Source: Azolla caroliniana
Lineage: Eukaryota; Polypodiophyta
Direction: 5' to 3'
Assembly (NCBI GenBank): GCA_043228905.1
Contig: JBHGNT010000016.1
Location: forward strand, 8,122,001 to 8,186,000
Length of the DNA stretch: 64,000 nucleotides
Shown here: one piece after another, positions 30,614-41,172 of the stretch
Layout: each line of letters begins with the position of its first letter
Numbering within the stretch: the first letter of the stretch is position 1
Notes under the pieces: generated by a model
Database searches by the model: none
What the model saw: only the letters and a program-made list of their open reading frames with translations
What the model was told of the DNA's origin: nothing
Program-made: the position numbers and the translations under genes

Positions 30614-31920
30614 ATGGATAGAGGAATGGCTAGCTCGCTCCAAGTGGAGAAGCTCGATAGATCCAACTACACATCTTGGTCATACAAGATGCACCAGTAC
30701 CTGCTTGGGCATGGTTACTGGAGCTATGTCGACGGAGCTAACGACACAACATCTGATGTGGCACACAAGGACTTCCCAGTGTGGGAACAAGCGGCAAGTA
30801 GAGTGATGTACTACTTTGCTTCCAGTGGTGGAGACCATCTGCTGAGCCATGTTCAAGATGCCAAGATGCCAAAAGAAGCTTGGGGAAACCTGAAGAAGGT
30901 TTTCTCGGCAAGCACTACGGCCCAGAAGCTGCAACTCCGACAGGAGTTGAGCAATGTCCGACAGAAGGACATGTCGGTAGTCGATTACACGGCTCAAATC
31001 AAAGAGATCTGTGACTCACTTGCCTCTATCAATGTCACTGTAGAGGAAGATGAGATGGTGCAAATCTATCTTGGGGGCCTAGCGTCTAAGTTCAGAGCGT
31101 TCCGAATGGCGGTATATACAATGAAGAATACGCCGTCATTTTTCGACTTACAACTGATGCTCCTTGTAGAGAGGCGGGTCGGCTCGCAATGGTAGCGGCT
31201 GGCAAGTGCAGGACAGAAGGGACAGAGAACATGCTGACAACAATTCTGGACCCTCCACAAGTAGGGGGAGTCAAGGCGGCGCTAGAGACTGGCAAGCAAA
31301 GGCCGACGCGGAATGTTGGTATTGTGGTAAAAAGGGCCACAGAGAAAGCGAGTGCTGGAAGAAGCACGCCAATTCGGACAGAGAGAACCGGCAATACTCG
31401 CACTACGTAGAAGGATCAGGAGGATTCAAAACCAAAAAAGCCGGTAAAGGGCCAGCCTGGGTGATGAAACATGAGGCTAACTCAATGAAGAAGACCACTT
31501 CCAAATCGGAGGAAGTGTGGTACGTTGACTCCGGTGCATCGAATCACATGATGAGCCACCAAGAGTGGTTCTCTTTCCTGGAGAAATCGGAACAACCGGG
31601 AGTTGTCGAAACCAGAGATGACACTCCTCACCCAATCGTGCATGTTGGGGAAGTCCCTTTGAGCCACGTCAGACAGAGGGGGAAGCTGATGAACGTATTA
31701 CACGTTCTGACTATCACGAAGACCCTGGTGTCGGTTGGACAGATTGTCAACCAGGGGATGCAGGTGCGGTTTACGCACCTTGGGTGCTTCATCGAGGAAG
31801 AGGGCCAAATCATTGCGCAAGGGCGCAGAGACGGGAGGATGTTTATCCTCGACACCAATGATGCTGACAATGCTTTGTTCGCCAAAGGACAAAAGATTGA
31901 ATCGGATATTGATCTCTAGC
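30614..31920 (+). pseudogene. Copia-2 gag, zinc knuckle and protease
   Basis: Gag from ATG 30614 (MDRGMASSLQVEKLDRSNYT) is open to TAG 31193. Compared with Copia-1, about 90 bases are missing at about 31170, bounded by the short repeat AGAGG, which shifts the frame. The other frame then reads CWYCGKKGHRESECWKK, VWYVDSGASNHMMSH and GRRDGRMFILDTND up to the gypsy-2 insertion in the pre-integrase motif (SDIDL|W). Here 31757 keeps CAG where Copia-1 has TAG at 6825. Confidence 0.88.
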
Positions 31921-32394
31921 TGTTAAGAGTCTATTACTAATCAATAGACCAAATCAAGTAAAAAGGAAGAAAATAGATTGGATAGAAGAACCCGTTCCAC
32001 CCGACCACCCCCGAGCTATGATCTAGACATAGCCAACCTACCACCGACGTCCCATACCGCCGGATATTAGGATGACTAATACCTTGGAAGAGATAAACAC
32101 GATCGTCGAGACGAAAGCCTAGCCCGCACCACCGGTGTCTACGACAGCAGCCTTCCGACGTGATGATCCTTATGAGGGTAGCTAAGCCTCATATTTATAC
32201 CTTTTCCTAGGCCCCTTGAATAGATGTGCCTTTCTAAAAGGCTCTCTATTCATTGGTTGTCTAAATCATGATAGTGCATGCACATATCATTCATTCTATC
32301 CAATCATTAGTCCCCTTTTTAATAATAGTGAACATACCCTTCACTAATGTAAATATTAGTGACCTACCCTTACCAACGTTATGTGTACATAACA
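31921..32394 (-). repeat. Gypsy-2 3' LTR
   Basis: 474 bp, same sequence as 38476-38949 by eye. On the minus strand a purine tract AAGTAGGGGAGTA (32395-32407) precedes it. Confidence 0.95.
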
Positions 32395-32401
32395 TACTCC
32401 C

Positions 32402-33292
32402 CTACTTCAAAAGATTGCACTCTTGCAATATAAAGTGAGGAAATTGTGCCTTAAGCGAATGCTCGCGTTCCCATGTGGCATCATCAATAGGTTTATCCAT
32501 CCATTTGATCTTGAATAGCCGAATCTCTTTAGAATGTAAACGTTTAGTACGAGAATCAAGAATTCGTTCAGGAACATGAGGTTTGTAAGAAAAATCCTCC
32601 AATGTTACAAGATCTTGGATTGTGATGGTGTTATCACCAGAGCCTAAAAATGGTTTTAGACGACTGACGTGAAAAACAGGATGAATACCAACGTTACGAG
32701 GTAAGGCAAGGTGATAAGCAGATGACCCAACTCGCTTAAGGATTTCAAATGGGCCACAATATCGTGGGGCTAACTTAGCGCACTTGCCCGTAGATAATGA
32801 CGTAGAATCAGTCGGGACACGCAAAAAAACTTTTTGACCAATAGTAAATGCACGAGGACGTCTATCCTGATCAGCATAAAATCGAGCACGATCTTGAGCT
32901 GTCTTGACATTTTCTTTGGCAATATGCAACATTTGGTTCATGTCTTGCAAAAAATTGCGTGTACTGTCTAATGTATCACGATGAATCGTGACATCAACTG
33001 GGGCACGTGGCTGAAAACCATACATCAACATAAAAGGACTATATCCAGTGGATGTATGTTTAGAGCTATTATAGGCAAATTCTAAGATAGGAAGGTATTC
33101 CTCCCACTTAGAAGGGGTTTTTGCTACATAAGCTCGAAGCATGTCCTCAATAATTTGATTAACTCGTTCAGTTTGTCCATCAGACTGAGGATGATCTGCG
33201 GAACTCATGCTCAACGTAGTTTCTAGTTTCTTAAAGACCTGAGTCCAAAAGTCACTAGTAAACTTGGAATCTCGATCACTAACAATATCCAT
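32402..33292 (-). CDS. Gypsy-2 integrase C-terminal half with chromodomain
   Basis: Starts inside the integrase core: MDIVSDRDSKFTSDFWTQVF with the second Asp, then HPQSDGQTERVNQIIEDML with the catalytic Glu. A GPF/linker part follows (APRYCGPFEILKRVGSSAYH), then FHVSRLKPFLG and a chromodomain-like tail (ILDSRTKRLHSKEIRLFKIK, WMDKPIDDATWERE). This makes it a chromovirus, a lineage thought to choose chromatin through that tail. It is the continuation of the preceding polyprotein in the next frame; restoring one base in the run at 33304-33307 would join them. Confidence 0.9.
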   Translation of the reverse strand: MDIVSDRDSKFTSDFWTQVFKKLETTLSMSSADHPQSDGQTERVNQIIEDMLRAYVAKTPSKWEEYLPILEFAYNSSKHTSTGYSPFMLMYGFQPRAPVDVTIHRDTLDSTRNFLQDMNQMLHIAKENVKTAQDRARFYADQDRRPRAFTIGQKVFLRVPTDSTSLSTGKCAKLAPRYCGPFEILKRVGSSAYHLALPRNVGIHPVFHVSRLKPFLGSGDNTITIQDLVTLEDFSYKPHVPERILDSRTKRLHSKEIRLFKIKWMDKPIDDATWEREHSLKAQFPHFILQECNLLK

Positions 33293-36200
33293 CGGTAATC
33301 CATAAAACGAAATAACTCATCAACAAATTGATAAGCCAACTGTTGAGCGGTTACCGTGGTTTTTGTAGGAATAAATCTAGCTAATTTTGTTAGCCTGTCA
33401 ACGACAACCCATATGGCATCATGACCCCTCTGTGTACGAGGTAAACTAACAATAAAATCCATCGAGATACTTTCCCATTTATTGTTGGGAATATCTAAGG
33501 GATGTAAAAGACCAGCAGCTTTAAGTCGTTCCGACTTATTAATCTGACATTGTAAGCATTGAGTTACGTATTTATGCACGTCAGAGCGCATCTTAGGCCA
33601 GAAAAAAGTACACGAGATGAGAACGAGTGTGCGTTGTATTCCAGGATGACCAGCAGATGGTGCATCATGACATTCATGAAAAATTTTATGTTTAACATTT
33701 GGTAAATCTGGAACACAGACCTTTCCACTACGGTAGAGCAAACCGTTTGTAATGTGAAAGGTCGCCTTCGAGGGTAGGGTGCTAGTATCGGCATCTAAAC
33801 CAGATTCGGCTTTCGTCCAGTATTTTGAGAAATAACTGTCATCAAGGTATTTCCCTCGAAGGTGATCTAAAAGATCAGATTTTATTTCCGTGAAGCTAAG
33901 CATGTTAACTTCTTTAATGCGACTAAGAGCATCAGCAACGGTGTTCATAGAACCCTTGCGATATCGTATGGAAAAATCAAAATCTTGCATAAGGTCAGCC
34001 CAACGGCCTTTATGACCAACAAGATCGGGTTGGTCACAAAAATACTTTAATGATTGATGGTCTGTTGTAACCACAAATTTATTTCCATAGAGATAGCGCC
34101 TCCATGTTTTAAGTGCGTGTATCACCGCAAACAACTCTTTCTCTTGAACCGAATACCGAGATTGAGCAGCATCAAACTTCTTACTTTCAAAAGCAATAGG
34201 GTGACCACCTTGATAAAGAACGGCACCAATAGCATAATCACTAGCATCGGTTTCAATTGAGAAAGGCTTAGAAGGGTCTGGTAATAGAAGAGTGGGAGCC
34301 TGACACACATGCTCCTTGAGTGTCTCAAATGATTTGTCAAGTTGTTCATTCCATGAAATTGGTTTGACAGACTTACGTGGATGACCTTTTAAAAGGTCAG
34401 TTAATGGCGTAGTCAATTTGGAATAGTTACGAATTGATTTTCGTAAAAATCCAACAAACCCTAAGAATGATCTAAGTTCACGAATATTACGAGAAATGGG
34501 CCAAAGTTTAACCTTTTCAATACGAGAAGGTTCAATTTCAACGCCCTTTTCTGTAATTAAATGACCTAGGTACACAATAGATTTTTGGAAGAAGTCACAT
34601 TTTGAATGTTTTGCATAGAAGGAGTTGTCACGCAACTTTCGCAAAACAAATCGAACATGTTGAACATGATCTTGCAAGGTACGGCTATATATCAAAATAT
34701 CATCCAAGAAGACGACAACAAAATCACCGAGTTGATCTCGGAAAACATCATTCATCGCTTGTTGGAATGTGGCTGGAGCATTAGTCAACCCAAACGGCAT
34801 GACTAAAAACTCATAATGGCCATAGCGCGTACGAAAAGCGGTTTTAGGAATATCATCCTCGGCGATGCGAATCTGATGATAACCAGTTCGTAAGTCAATT
34901 TTCGTAAAATATCGAGCCTCGTGCAAACGATCAATCAAATCATCGGCACGAGGTAATGGATATGCATTCTTAATTGTCATTTTATTCAAACGGCGATAAT
35001 TGATACACATTCGCCACGAACCTTCCTTCTTCTTGACTAATAGAACTGGCGCACCCCAAGGTGATTTACTATACCTAATGTGGCCCATACTCAAGTATTC
35101 CTTAAGTTGTTTCGCGATCTCATCCTCTTCTAATCGACTAAGTCGGTAAGGTGGAATGCTCACAGGAGCAGCCCCAGGGATGAGTTCAATTTGATGGTCC
35201 ACATTACGTTTAGGTGGTAAAGTAAGCGGTAATTCAGTAGGAAACACATCTTGAAAATCCTCTAAAATAGAGTCGAGTAATCGTTGCTCAAAATGTGGTA
35301 ATTGTGTGGCGTCAATATTAAAATAATAAAATTGAACCGCAGGATCAATTACACACGAATAAATTAATGAACTAGAATACTCACTTAAAGATTTAGAAGA
35401 CACAAGTGAATGAGAAGGAAGTTTGGAACATTGAATAAAATGTTTACAATTATTAAGTTCAAATGTGATTGAGTGATTAACCCAATCAATGGACAAAGAA
35501 GGGTTTTTATTAAAAAACCAAGGATATCCTAAAATGACATCTGCGGATTGTAATTTCATAACATAAAAGTCAAGCTTCTCCAAATAAGTATCTATTTGAA
35601 TTGGCAGCTGACAAACAATGCCACTGATGTATTGAACGTTTCCATTTGCCATGTGAACTTGATAGATATGATCACTTGCGTTTATGTGGAGCTCCATTTG
35701 CTGCACAAAGTGATCATTAAGAAAATTGTGAGAACTACCGGAATCAAACAAGAAATGTGCTTGTGTTCCATTGATATATCCGACTGCTCGGAGTAAATCA
35801 TTAGGTCCAAGTAAATGTGAAGGAAAAGTGCATTCACATAAACTTAAGTGATTGGTATGAACTTCAACAATATCAAAAGACTCACCTGTGTGACTCGTAG
35901 ATTTGTCTTGAGGAGGGGTGTTCATTGACTTCCTCTCAAGACGATGATAGGTATCCTTTGTGTGGCCCCGCTTCTTGCAATATGCACAGAAGAGGTTCGG
36001 TTTCTTTGAGTCGCGGTCAAGAGTGTCACTGGATTGCTTACGTTTCCCAATGAACTTGACATTCGGAGTTTTGGCGAACTCAGGTTTATTGTGGTCTTTC
36101 TGGGAAGTCCTATGGTATCGCAACACAATGTTGACGGCTTCCTCGAAAGTTGTGGGGTCCTTGTCATGGACAATCCAATGATAATCCCCATTGGGAATAC

Positions 36201-36804
36201 CATTCAAAAAACAAGCGAGAAACCATTTCTCACCCGTAAGTCCCGATTTTTGGATCTGGGTCCGAGCGTGATGCACATAATCCTCGAGAGAGGTAAATGG
36301 CTTACTAGACAATGTGAGCAAGTGTTGCGCTTGTTCGGTTTGAGAAGGTGGCTGCAAGAATTGTTTCTTAAAAACATCAACGAAACCTTCCCAAGTTGTG
36401 GGTAAGTTTTTTGCAGTCCTTAGGCCACGCCACCAAGCAGCAGCTCGGCCACCTAACTCACGACCGACATAACCAATTTTTACTGCATCGGGCTTGGGAT
36501 GAAGCTCAAAGTGAGACTCCCAACGACCAAGCCAAGTGCTAATGGCCTCCTCGGTTCTTTCTTTCTTATCTCCCTTGAAAGGCGTGACTACGAAGGAAGG
36601 TTCACCTTCTTTCTTGGACTCAATAGTTAATTCTTGGAATTTCTTTTCCAATGCCATATTGGCCTGTCTCATTTCGGCCAATTGATTCAAGGTAGTAGTG
36701 AGCAATTGCTCAATAGTGATCTCAGCTTGTGTGCGAGATGCGGATTGGGGTTGAGAGGTCTCATTTGGAGAGATCGTTCCAACTGCGTTCAAAACTTGTT
36801 CCAT
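33223..36804 (-). CDS. Gypsy-2 gag-pol (to the integrase frameshift)
   Basis: 1,193 codons from ATG at 36804. Gag (WLGRWESHFELHPKPDAVKI), a zinc knuckle in which the last Cys is Tyr (CAYCKKRGHTKDTYHR), protease FLFDSGSSHNFLND, RT (WRMCINYRRLNKMTIKNAYP, VFLDDILIYS), RNase H (ETDASDYAIGAVLYQGG), the HHCC integrase finger (HECHDAPSAGHPG ... CLQCQ) and core start SMDFIVSLPRTQRGHDAIWV. The last roughly 25 codons, after DELFRF, are out of frame owing to a missing T in a T-run (minus strand), so the real frame passes to 33292-32402. Everything else looks capable of function. Confidence 0.93.
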   Translation of the reverse strand: MEQVLNAVGTISPNETSQPQSASRTQAEITIEQLLTTTLNQLAEMRQANMALEKKFQELTIESKKEGEPSFVVTPFKGDKKERTEEAISTWLGRWESHFELHPKPDAVKIGYVGRELGGRAAAWWRGLRTAKNLPTTWEGFVDVFKKQFLQPPSQTEQAQHLLTLSSKPFTSLEDYVHHARTQIQKSGLTGEKWFLACFLNGIPNGDYHWIVHDKDPTTFEEAVNIVLRYHRTSQKDHNKPEFAKTPNVKFIGKRKQSSDTLDRDSKKPNLFCAYCKKRGHTKDTYHRLERKSMNTPPQDKSTSHTGESFDIVEVHTNHLSLCECTFPSHLLGPNDLLRAVGYINGTQAHFLFDSGSSHNFLNDHFVQQMELHINASDHIYQVHMANGNVQYISGIVCQLPIQIDTYLEKLDFYVMKLQSADVILGYPWFFNKNPSLSIDWVNHSITFELNNCKHFIQCSKLPSHSLVSSKSLSEYSSSLIYSCVIDPAVQFYYFNIDATQLPHFEQRLLDSILEDFQDVFPTELPLTLPPKRNVDHQIELIPGAAPVSIPPYRLSRLEEDEIAKQLKEYLSMGHIRYSKSPWGAPVLLVKKKEGSWRMCINYRRLNKMTIKNAYPLPRADDLIDRLHEARYFTKIDLRTGYHQIRIAEDDIPKTAFRTRYGHYEFLVMPFGLTNAPATFQQAMNDVFRDQLGDFVVVFLDDILIYSRTLQDHVQHVRFVLRKLRDNSFYAKHSKCDFFQKSIVYLGHLITEKGVEIEPSRIEKVKLWPISRNIRELRSFLGFVGFLRKSIRNYSKLTTPLTDLLKGHPRKSVKPISWNEQLDKSFETLKEHVCQAPTLLLPDPSKPFSIETDASDYAIGAVLYQGGHPIAFESKKFDAAQSRYSVQEKELFAVIHALKTWRRYLYGNKFVVTTDHQSLKYFCDQPDLVGHKGRWADLMQDFDFSIRYRKGSMNTVADALSRIKEVNMLSFTEIKSDLLDHLRGKYLDDSYFSKYWTKAESGLDADTSTLPSKATFHITNGLLYRSGKVCVPDLPNVKHKIFHECHDAPSAGHPGIQRTLVLISCTFFWPKMRSDVHKYVTQCLQCQINKSERLKAAGLLHPLDIPNNKWESISMDFIVSLPRTQRGHDAIWVVVDRLTKLARFIPTKTTVTAQQLAYQFVDELFRFMDYRWILLVIEIPSLLVTFGLRSLRN

Positions 36805-38475
36805 GATGCACGTTGTGGGTATGCAATAAAATAAGGAGGTTCAGAAAATACTCAAGCAAAATGAATGCTTGAAATTTTGATTGAAAGAACTTTATCCAAG
36901 AAAGTATCTCATGTCTTTACCCCTCTAGACATATGAGATGTGATTCGAGATCCGATAACTATGGTAACACTATGGTGTTTTAAAAACCATGGGGGAAAAC
37001 ATAGCTAAGATGTATTTCTCGGATCTCTATCTTGAGTAATCATGGCGGCTCCCCGAGGCTCAACCATGGTTCTTACATCAATGAAATTTCCTAGATAGCC
37101 TTATATTAATGCCAACCCATCATGTATTATATGGTCGAGAAAGTGTATTACGTGAAAAAACAAGTGCACTCACAAGTAATATTCTAGTCTTGCGAGCAAT
37201 AAGCAAACGTGATGATAAAATGATAAAATAAGGCACTACTCATAAGAGTTAAGTAGTGACGAAAACAAGGGTAAAAAAAAAAGAACCCATGTGTTACCTA
37301 CGAAAAAAACAATGTCACAAATAAATGGGAAGTGCAAGGTATGCACATATACATCCCAATATAATTGTTATAACTTGCACAATTGTGACATAAGCCACAA
37401 ATTGATACAAGTGATGACGGTGTTGTGCGCAAAGATGTAATACTCAAATCCATGAGTAAAACATCAATAAGGGAACTCATATGGTTTTACTCGTTTTCTA
37501 AGGCTCGATGATAAGAGTTAAACTTAGATGACCCGTTGAAAAAAAATCGTTCAACAAGCCACTCCATACGAAAAAAATAGTCTACACGTAAAGGTTACAT
37601 TAAAATAAACGATGTAAATACTTTATACATGAAAAGGAAGTGGAAAAAGGATAGTTAATTGTGGGCGGGTAAATAATAATTACTAGAAAATCATATAAGT
37701 GAAACAATACTTATGAAATTAAAATTTAATTAGAATAATCAACAATTAGGTGTATGGAATCAAACATGCCCTAAGATACGAAACCCTAGGGTAGTTGACA
37801 TGCACCTCCTCAAGACCACCACATATCCCTAGAATCGGCCAAGTAATGGCTAATTAAAGAGGAAAGTGGCATAGGTAAGTGACATATACCTCGTCAAGGC
37901 CACATCATCCCTTAGAATCGGCCAATTGATGGCTTAATAGAGAGTAGAGTCGCATAGGTAGGCAACATACACCTCGTCAAGGCCACATCATCCCTTAGAA
38001 TCGGCCAAGTGATGGCTCAATAGAGGGGAAGAGTGGTATACTCAACATCATATGCAAAACGGCCATGAGATAAGCGTGTGCGATTAGAGCAAACACGCTC
38101 GACCCAATGCACAAGAATAATTATTATCGTAAGAGTTCAGGAGAGGAGAGAGTGGGATATATATCGCAATATGCAAAAGGCCATGAGTTGAGCGTGTGCG
38201 ATTAGTGCAAACACGCTCGGCCCGATGCATAATAATAAGTAAAATCGTAGCGTAGTAGGAGGTAGAAAGAAAGACAATAAAACGTAATACCAATTTGATT
38301 CGACCATAAAGAACGCATAATAGAAAAAGAGAAGAGATCAAAAAAGAAGAATACCGGGTTTAGAGTGTTGTTTTGATCCTGAGAAGAGCATGAAGAGCCT
38401 TGTTAGATCCCCCTCGCTCACACGCAAAAAGCATCCAAACAACAAAAAAATTGTTAGTAAAAGCTCTGATACCAC
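36805..38475 (-). promoter_or_regulatory. Gypsy-2 leader (5' untranslated region) with tandem repeats
   Basis: A 1.67-kb untranslated leader between the 5' LTR and the gag ATG. It holds about three 83-bp repeats (37798-38042, each with CTCGTCAAGGCCACATCATC-type core) and two roughly 119-bp repeats (38049-38285) that each carry a small inverted repeat AGCGTGT/ACACGCT. The PBS, TGGTATCAGAGC on the minus strand, is at 38463-38474. Confidence 0.75.
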
Positions 38476-38949
38476 TGTTAAGAGTCTATTACTAATCAAT
38501 AGACCAAATCAAGTAAAAAGGAAGAAAATAGATTGGATAGAAGAACCCGTTCCACCCGACCACCCCCGAGCTATGATCTAGACATAGCCAACCTACCACC
38601 GACGTCCCATACCGCCGGATATTAGGATGACTAATACCTTGGAAGAGATAAACACGATCGTCGAGACGAAAGCCTAGCCCGCACCACCGGTGTCTACGAC
38701 AGCAGCCTTCCGACGTGATGATCCTTATGAGGGTAGCTAAGCCTCATATTTATACCTTTTCCTAGGCCCCTTGAATAGATGTGCCTTTCTAAAAGGCTCT
38801 CTATTCATTGGTTGTCTAAATCATGATAGTGCATGCACATATCATTCATTCTATCCAATCATTAGTCCCCTTTTTAATAATAGTGAACATACCCTTCACT
38901 AATGTAAATATTAGTGACCTACCCTTACCAACGTTATGTGTACATAACA
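38476..38949 (-). repeat. Gypsy-2 5' LTR
   Basis: 474 bp; on the minus strand TGTTATGTAC...CTTAACA. Followed on that strand by one base and the PBS. Confidence 0.95.
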
Positions 38950-38954
38950 CTAGC

Positions 38955-39134
38955 ACAAGCGGATCGACCACGTCAATTATCGGAGGCTTCAAGTCCTGCA
39001 ATCGAAAGAAGTCGTTTAGCGTTTAGGGTTTAGGGTCTGCCAACTCGGGAAGCATCACCGACTTTCATTCCCCACCGGACGAAACCATAGATATAACAAG
39101 CTCGACCTTATTCATTTGGATGTATGGGGACCAG
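38955..39134 (+). pseudogene. Copia-2 fragment: pre-integrase and integrase start
   Basis: After TSD CTAGC the Copia-2 text resumes (ACAAGCGGATCGACCACG), then integrase finger CQLGKHHR-like and LDLIHLDVWGP. About 55 bases of the Copia-1 counterpart are missing and replaced by a telomere-like insert at 39015-39036. Ends at the element B insertion. Confidence 0.82.
39015..39036 (+). repeat. Interstitial telomere-like repeat
   Basis: TTTAGCG, TTTAGGG, TTTAGGG, T stand exactly where Copia-1 has about 55 bases of coding sequence. Two units are perfect plant-type telomere repeats. Confidence 0.75.
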
Positions 39135-39863
39135 TGTCGTAGTGTATTTTGTACACTACGTGAAAAACGTATATAGTATTAGATTCAATAAAAAATGAAG
39201 AAATAGAAGAAAATAGCAAAATAAATGGAACATGCATAGGGCAAGATTCGAACCTTGCACCTCCATGTTAATAATGTAATGTCTTACCATTACACTAGCA
39301 TTTCATTAGTGTTAAAGCATAGATGTCCCACATAGAAAGGTAAATTCACGCTAGGATAAACATTAGAAAAACGCATAACAAAAGAAAAAGCTACACATAC
39401 ACATCTAGCGTGCATGATAAAAAACGCACAAGTTAGAAAAAAGCATGATCACTTTAGATAAAGCATATAGTCTATCTATAGGAAAAGCATGGGGTCTATA
39501 GTTAGAGAAAAAGCATAGATTACTAAGACTTCCTCATCACTACATAAGGATGGGGAGCACAATGTAATTGTGTGTGAAAAATATTTGGAAACTAGATATG
39601 TTTCTAAAAAACACCAATTAATAAACTATACTCGTGGGATTCACGAGAATTGTATATCATTCTCTTTCAACCGAAGTTTATATTCTTATATTCATATTGA
39701 TTAATCTAATACAATACACTCGTGGGATTCACGAGTTTGCTATAACTCTTTCTTACAACATATTTATATTCTTATTAGCCTTAAAACTCTCCTCTTCCTA
39801 GTCCAAAACCTCGGCGGTTCCCACCCGACTCACGCAAACGATCCGGAGCCGAAAGGCACGACA
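39135..39863 (+). repeat. Element B 5' LTR
   Basis: 729 bp, TGTCG...CGACA. Starts with a palindrome CGTAGTGTA/TACACTACG and holds the tRNA-like sequence antisense at about 39236-39305. Confidence 0.93.
39236..39305 (-). other. tRNA-like sequence in the element B LTR
   Basis: On the minus strand an A-box-like TAATGGTAAGAC and a B box GGTTCGAATC (complement of 39245-39254). In the 3' LTR the same B box reads GGTTTGAATC, losing the CpG. Not a complete tRNA fold. Confidence 0.5.
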
Positions 39864-39901
39864 CAGTTGGTGAACCCGACGTGAAGACGGGTGGCAAGGA
39901 G

Positions 39902-41116
39902 ATGGAGAATCAACAAGAGGCGATGAACATGATGATGATAATGTTTGAGCGGATGCAACAAGAACAACGTGCGATGTCGGAGATGAAGGCGGCAGTAGAG
40001 CGGCTTCTGCGACGAAACGGGGAATTCAACGGTAAGGGTGTGTCACGCTACCTACGTGAATATAAGGCGGAGATGATGCAATATCGGATACCGGAAGGAT
40101 TGCAAGTGATATCCTTTAGTCGGGTGGCCTCGGACGAACTACAAGAGAGAATCCACAAGATACAACAACAAAACTCGACATGGGAGTCCTTTGAAGAAGC
40201 TTTACGGGAGGCATATGACTATGAGAGATGGACGGGACGAGATCGACGAGAATTCGACGAATGGGTGGCGTCGGAGAAGACTCACCGAAGTGCAACGCAA
40301 GCGTTCCTAGAGTTCGAGCATCGTTTTGCTCGACTCTCGGAGCGGGAACGAAGATTGGTGGGAGAAGATAAAGTCTTAATGTTCGTAAGATCGATCGATC
40401 GGAAAGAAAGGATGGACATTGGGATCGAACTCGAAGATGATGACGGTGCGAACGGCCTTACCGAGGATTGGGCCAAAGTCGAAAGGGTATGCCGAAGACA
40501 TGATGAAAGGAAGCTGAGAATCTCGTCAACAACGACATGGCCCATGAAGGATGGTCGATTGAGGAAAAACGATGAAGCCAATATGAAGGCCGAAATACAA
40601 CATGATGGTACCACGGGAGAAAGAGTGGAACAAGACACCCACTCGTCTTGTGAAAGAACGATGGCGAACAACGGAAAGGAGTGCCGAAAGTCGAACCGGA
40701 CAAGGCAGGTGAAAACGAAGAAAAGAAAGCAAATCCGGACGAAAAGAAAAGAAAAGAAACCGACCCGAAAGAGCACTGAATCGGTAAAAACCGATCAACC
40801 GAGTCCGGATCGACCGAATACAAATCGGAAAGGAAGCCGAACTAAACGAAAGACGATCCGACGAGACCGAATCGGAAGTAAGCTAATCCGACTAAACCGA
40901 AAATCCGAAAAGAAGCCGAGATTGATGAAGAAAAGAAAGAGGGCAAGAAAAGATACTACCGCGGATGACAAGGACCAAGCGGGCCATGCAAAAAGCGAAC
41001 ATAGAATATGGTGGATCGGATGGCGACAATGGTTCGGGTGGAAAGAATGGGTCTACTCAAAATGGAGAGACAAAGTTGACATAGCGGGACAAACGGAGGA
41101 TGAAGGAGGAGACTAA
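39902..41116 (+). CDS. Gag-like protein of element B (404 aa)
   Basis: First ATG 39902 (MENQQEAMNMMMIMFERMQQ). The frame is also open for seven codons before it. Residues 1-45 look coiled-coil. RLLRRNGEFNGKGVSRYLRE, YRIPEGLQVISFSRVASDEL, STWESFEEALREAYD and FLEFEHRFARLSERERRL fit a retrotransposon gag capsid. After about residue 230 the protein is extremely Lys/Arg-rich (KTKKRKQIRTKRKEKKPTRK and more), with no zinc knuckle, so RNA binding probably comes from charge. The end is Trp-rich (IWWIGWRQWFGWKEWV). There is no stop or frameshift, which in a nested, otherwise decayed landscape suggests recent insertion. Confidence 0.8.
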   Translation: MENQQEAMNMMMIMFERMQQEQRAMSEMKAAVERLLRRNGEFNGKGVSRYLREYKAEMMQYRIPEGLQVISFSRVASDELQERIHKIQQQNSTWESFEEALREAYDYERWTGRDRREFDEWVASEKTHRSATQAFLEFEHRFARLSERERRLVGEDKVLMFVRSIDRKERMDIGIELEDDDGANGLTEDWAKVERVCRRHDERKLRISSTTTWPMKDGRLRKNDEANMKAEIQHDGTTGERVEQDTHSSCERTMANNGKECRKSNRTRQVKTKKRKQIRTKRKEKKPTRKSTESVKTDQPSPDRPNTNRKGSRTKRKTIRRDRIGSKLIRLNRKSEKKPRLMKKRKRARKDTTADDKDQAGHAKSEHRIWWIGWRQWFGWKEWVYSKWRDKVDIAGQTEDEGGD

Positions 41117-41172
41117 CAAACACCAACAACTTCGGCACATACCGGAGGATGTGCGGGTTTGGAGGGGGTGAG

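Larger units (their letters stand above)
31916..38954 (-). mobile_element. Gypsy-2, young Ty3/gypsy chromovirus
   Basis: 7,029 bp (31921-38949) in the minus orientation with TSD CTAGC at 31916-31920 and 38950-38954. The two 474-bp LTRs show no difference that I could find by eye. PBS, purine tract, gag, protease, RT, RNase H, integrase and a chromodomain-like tail are all present. The one visible lesion is a 1-nt frameshift in integrase. It is inserted in Copia-2's pre-integrase region. Confidence 0.95.
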
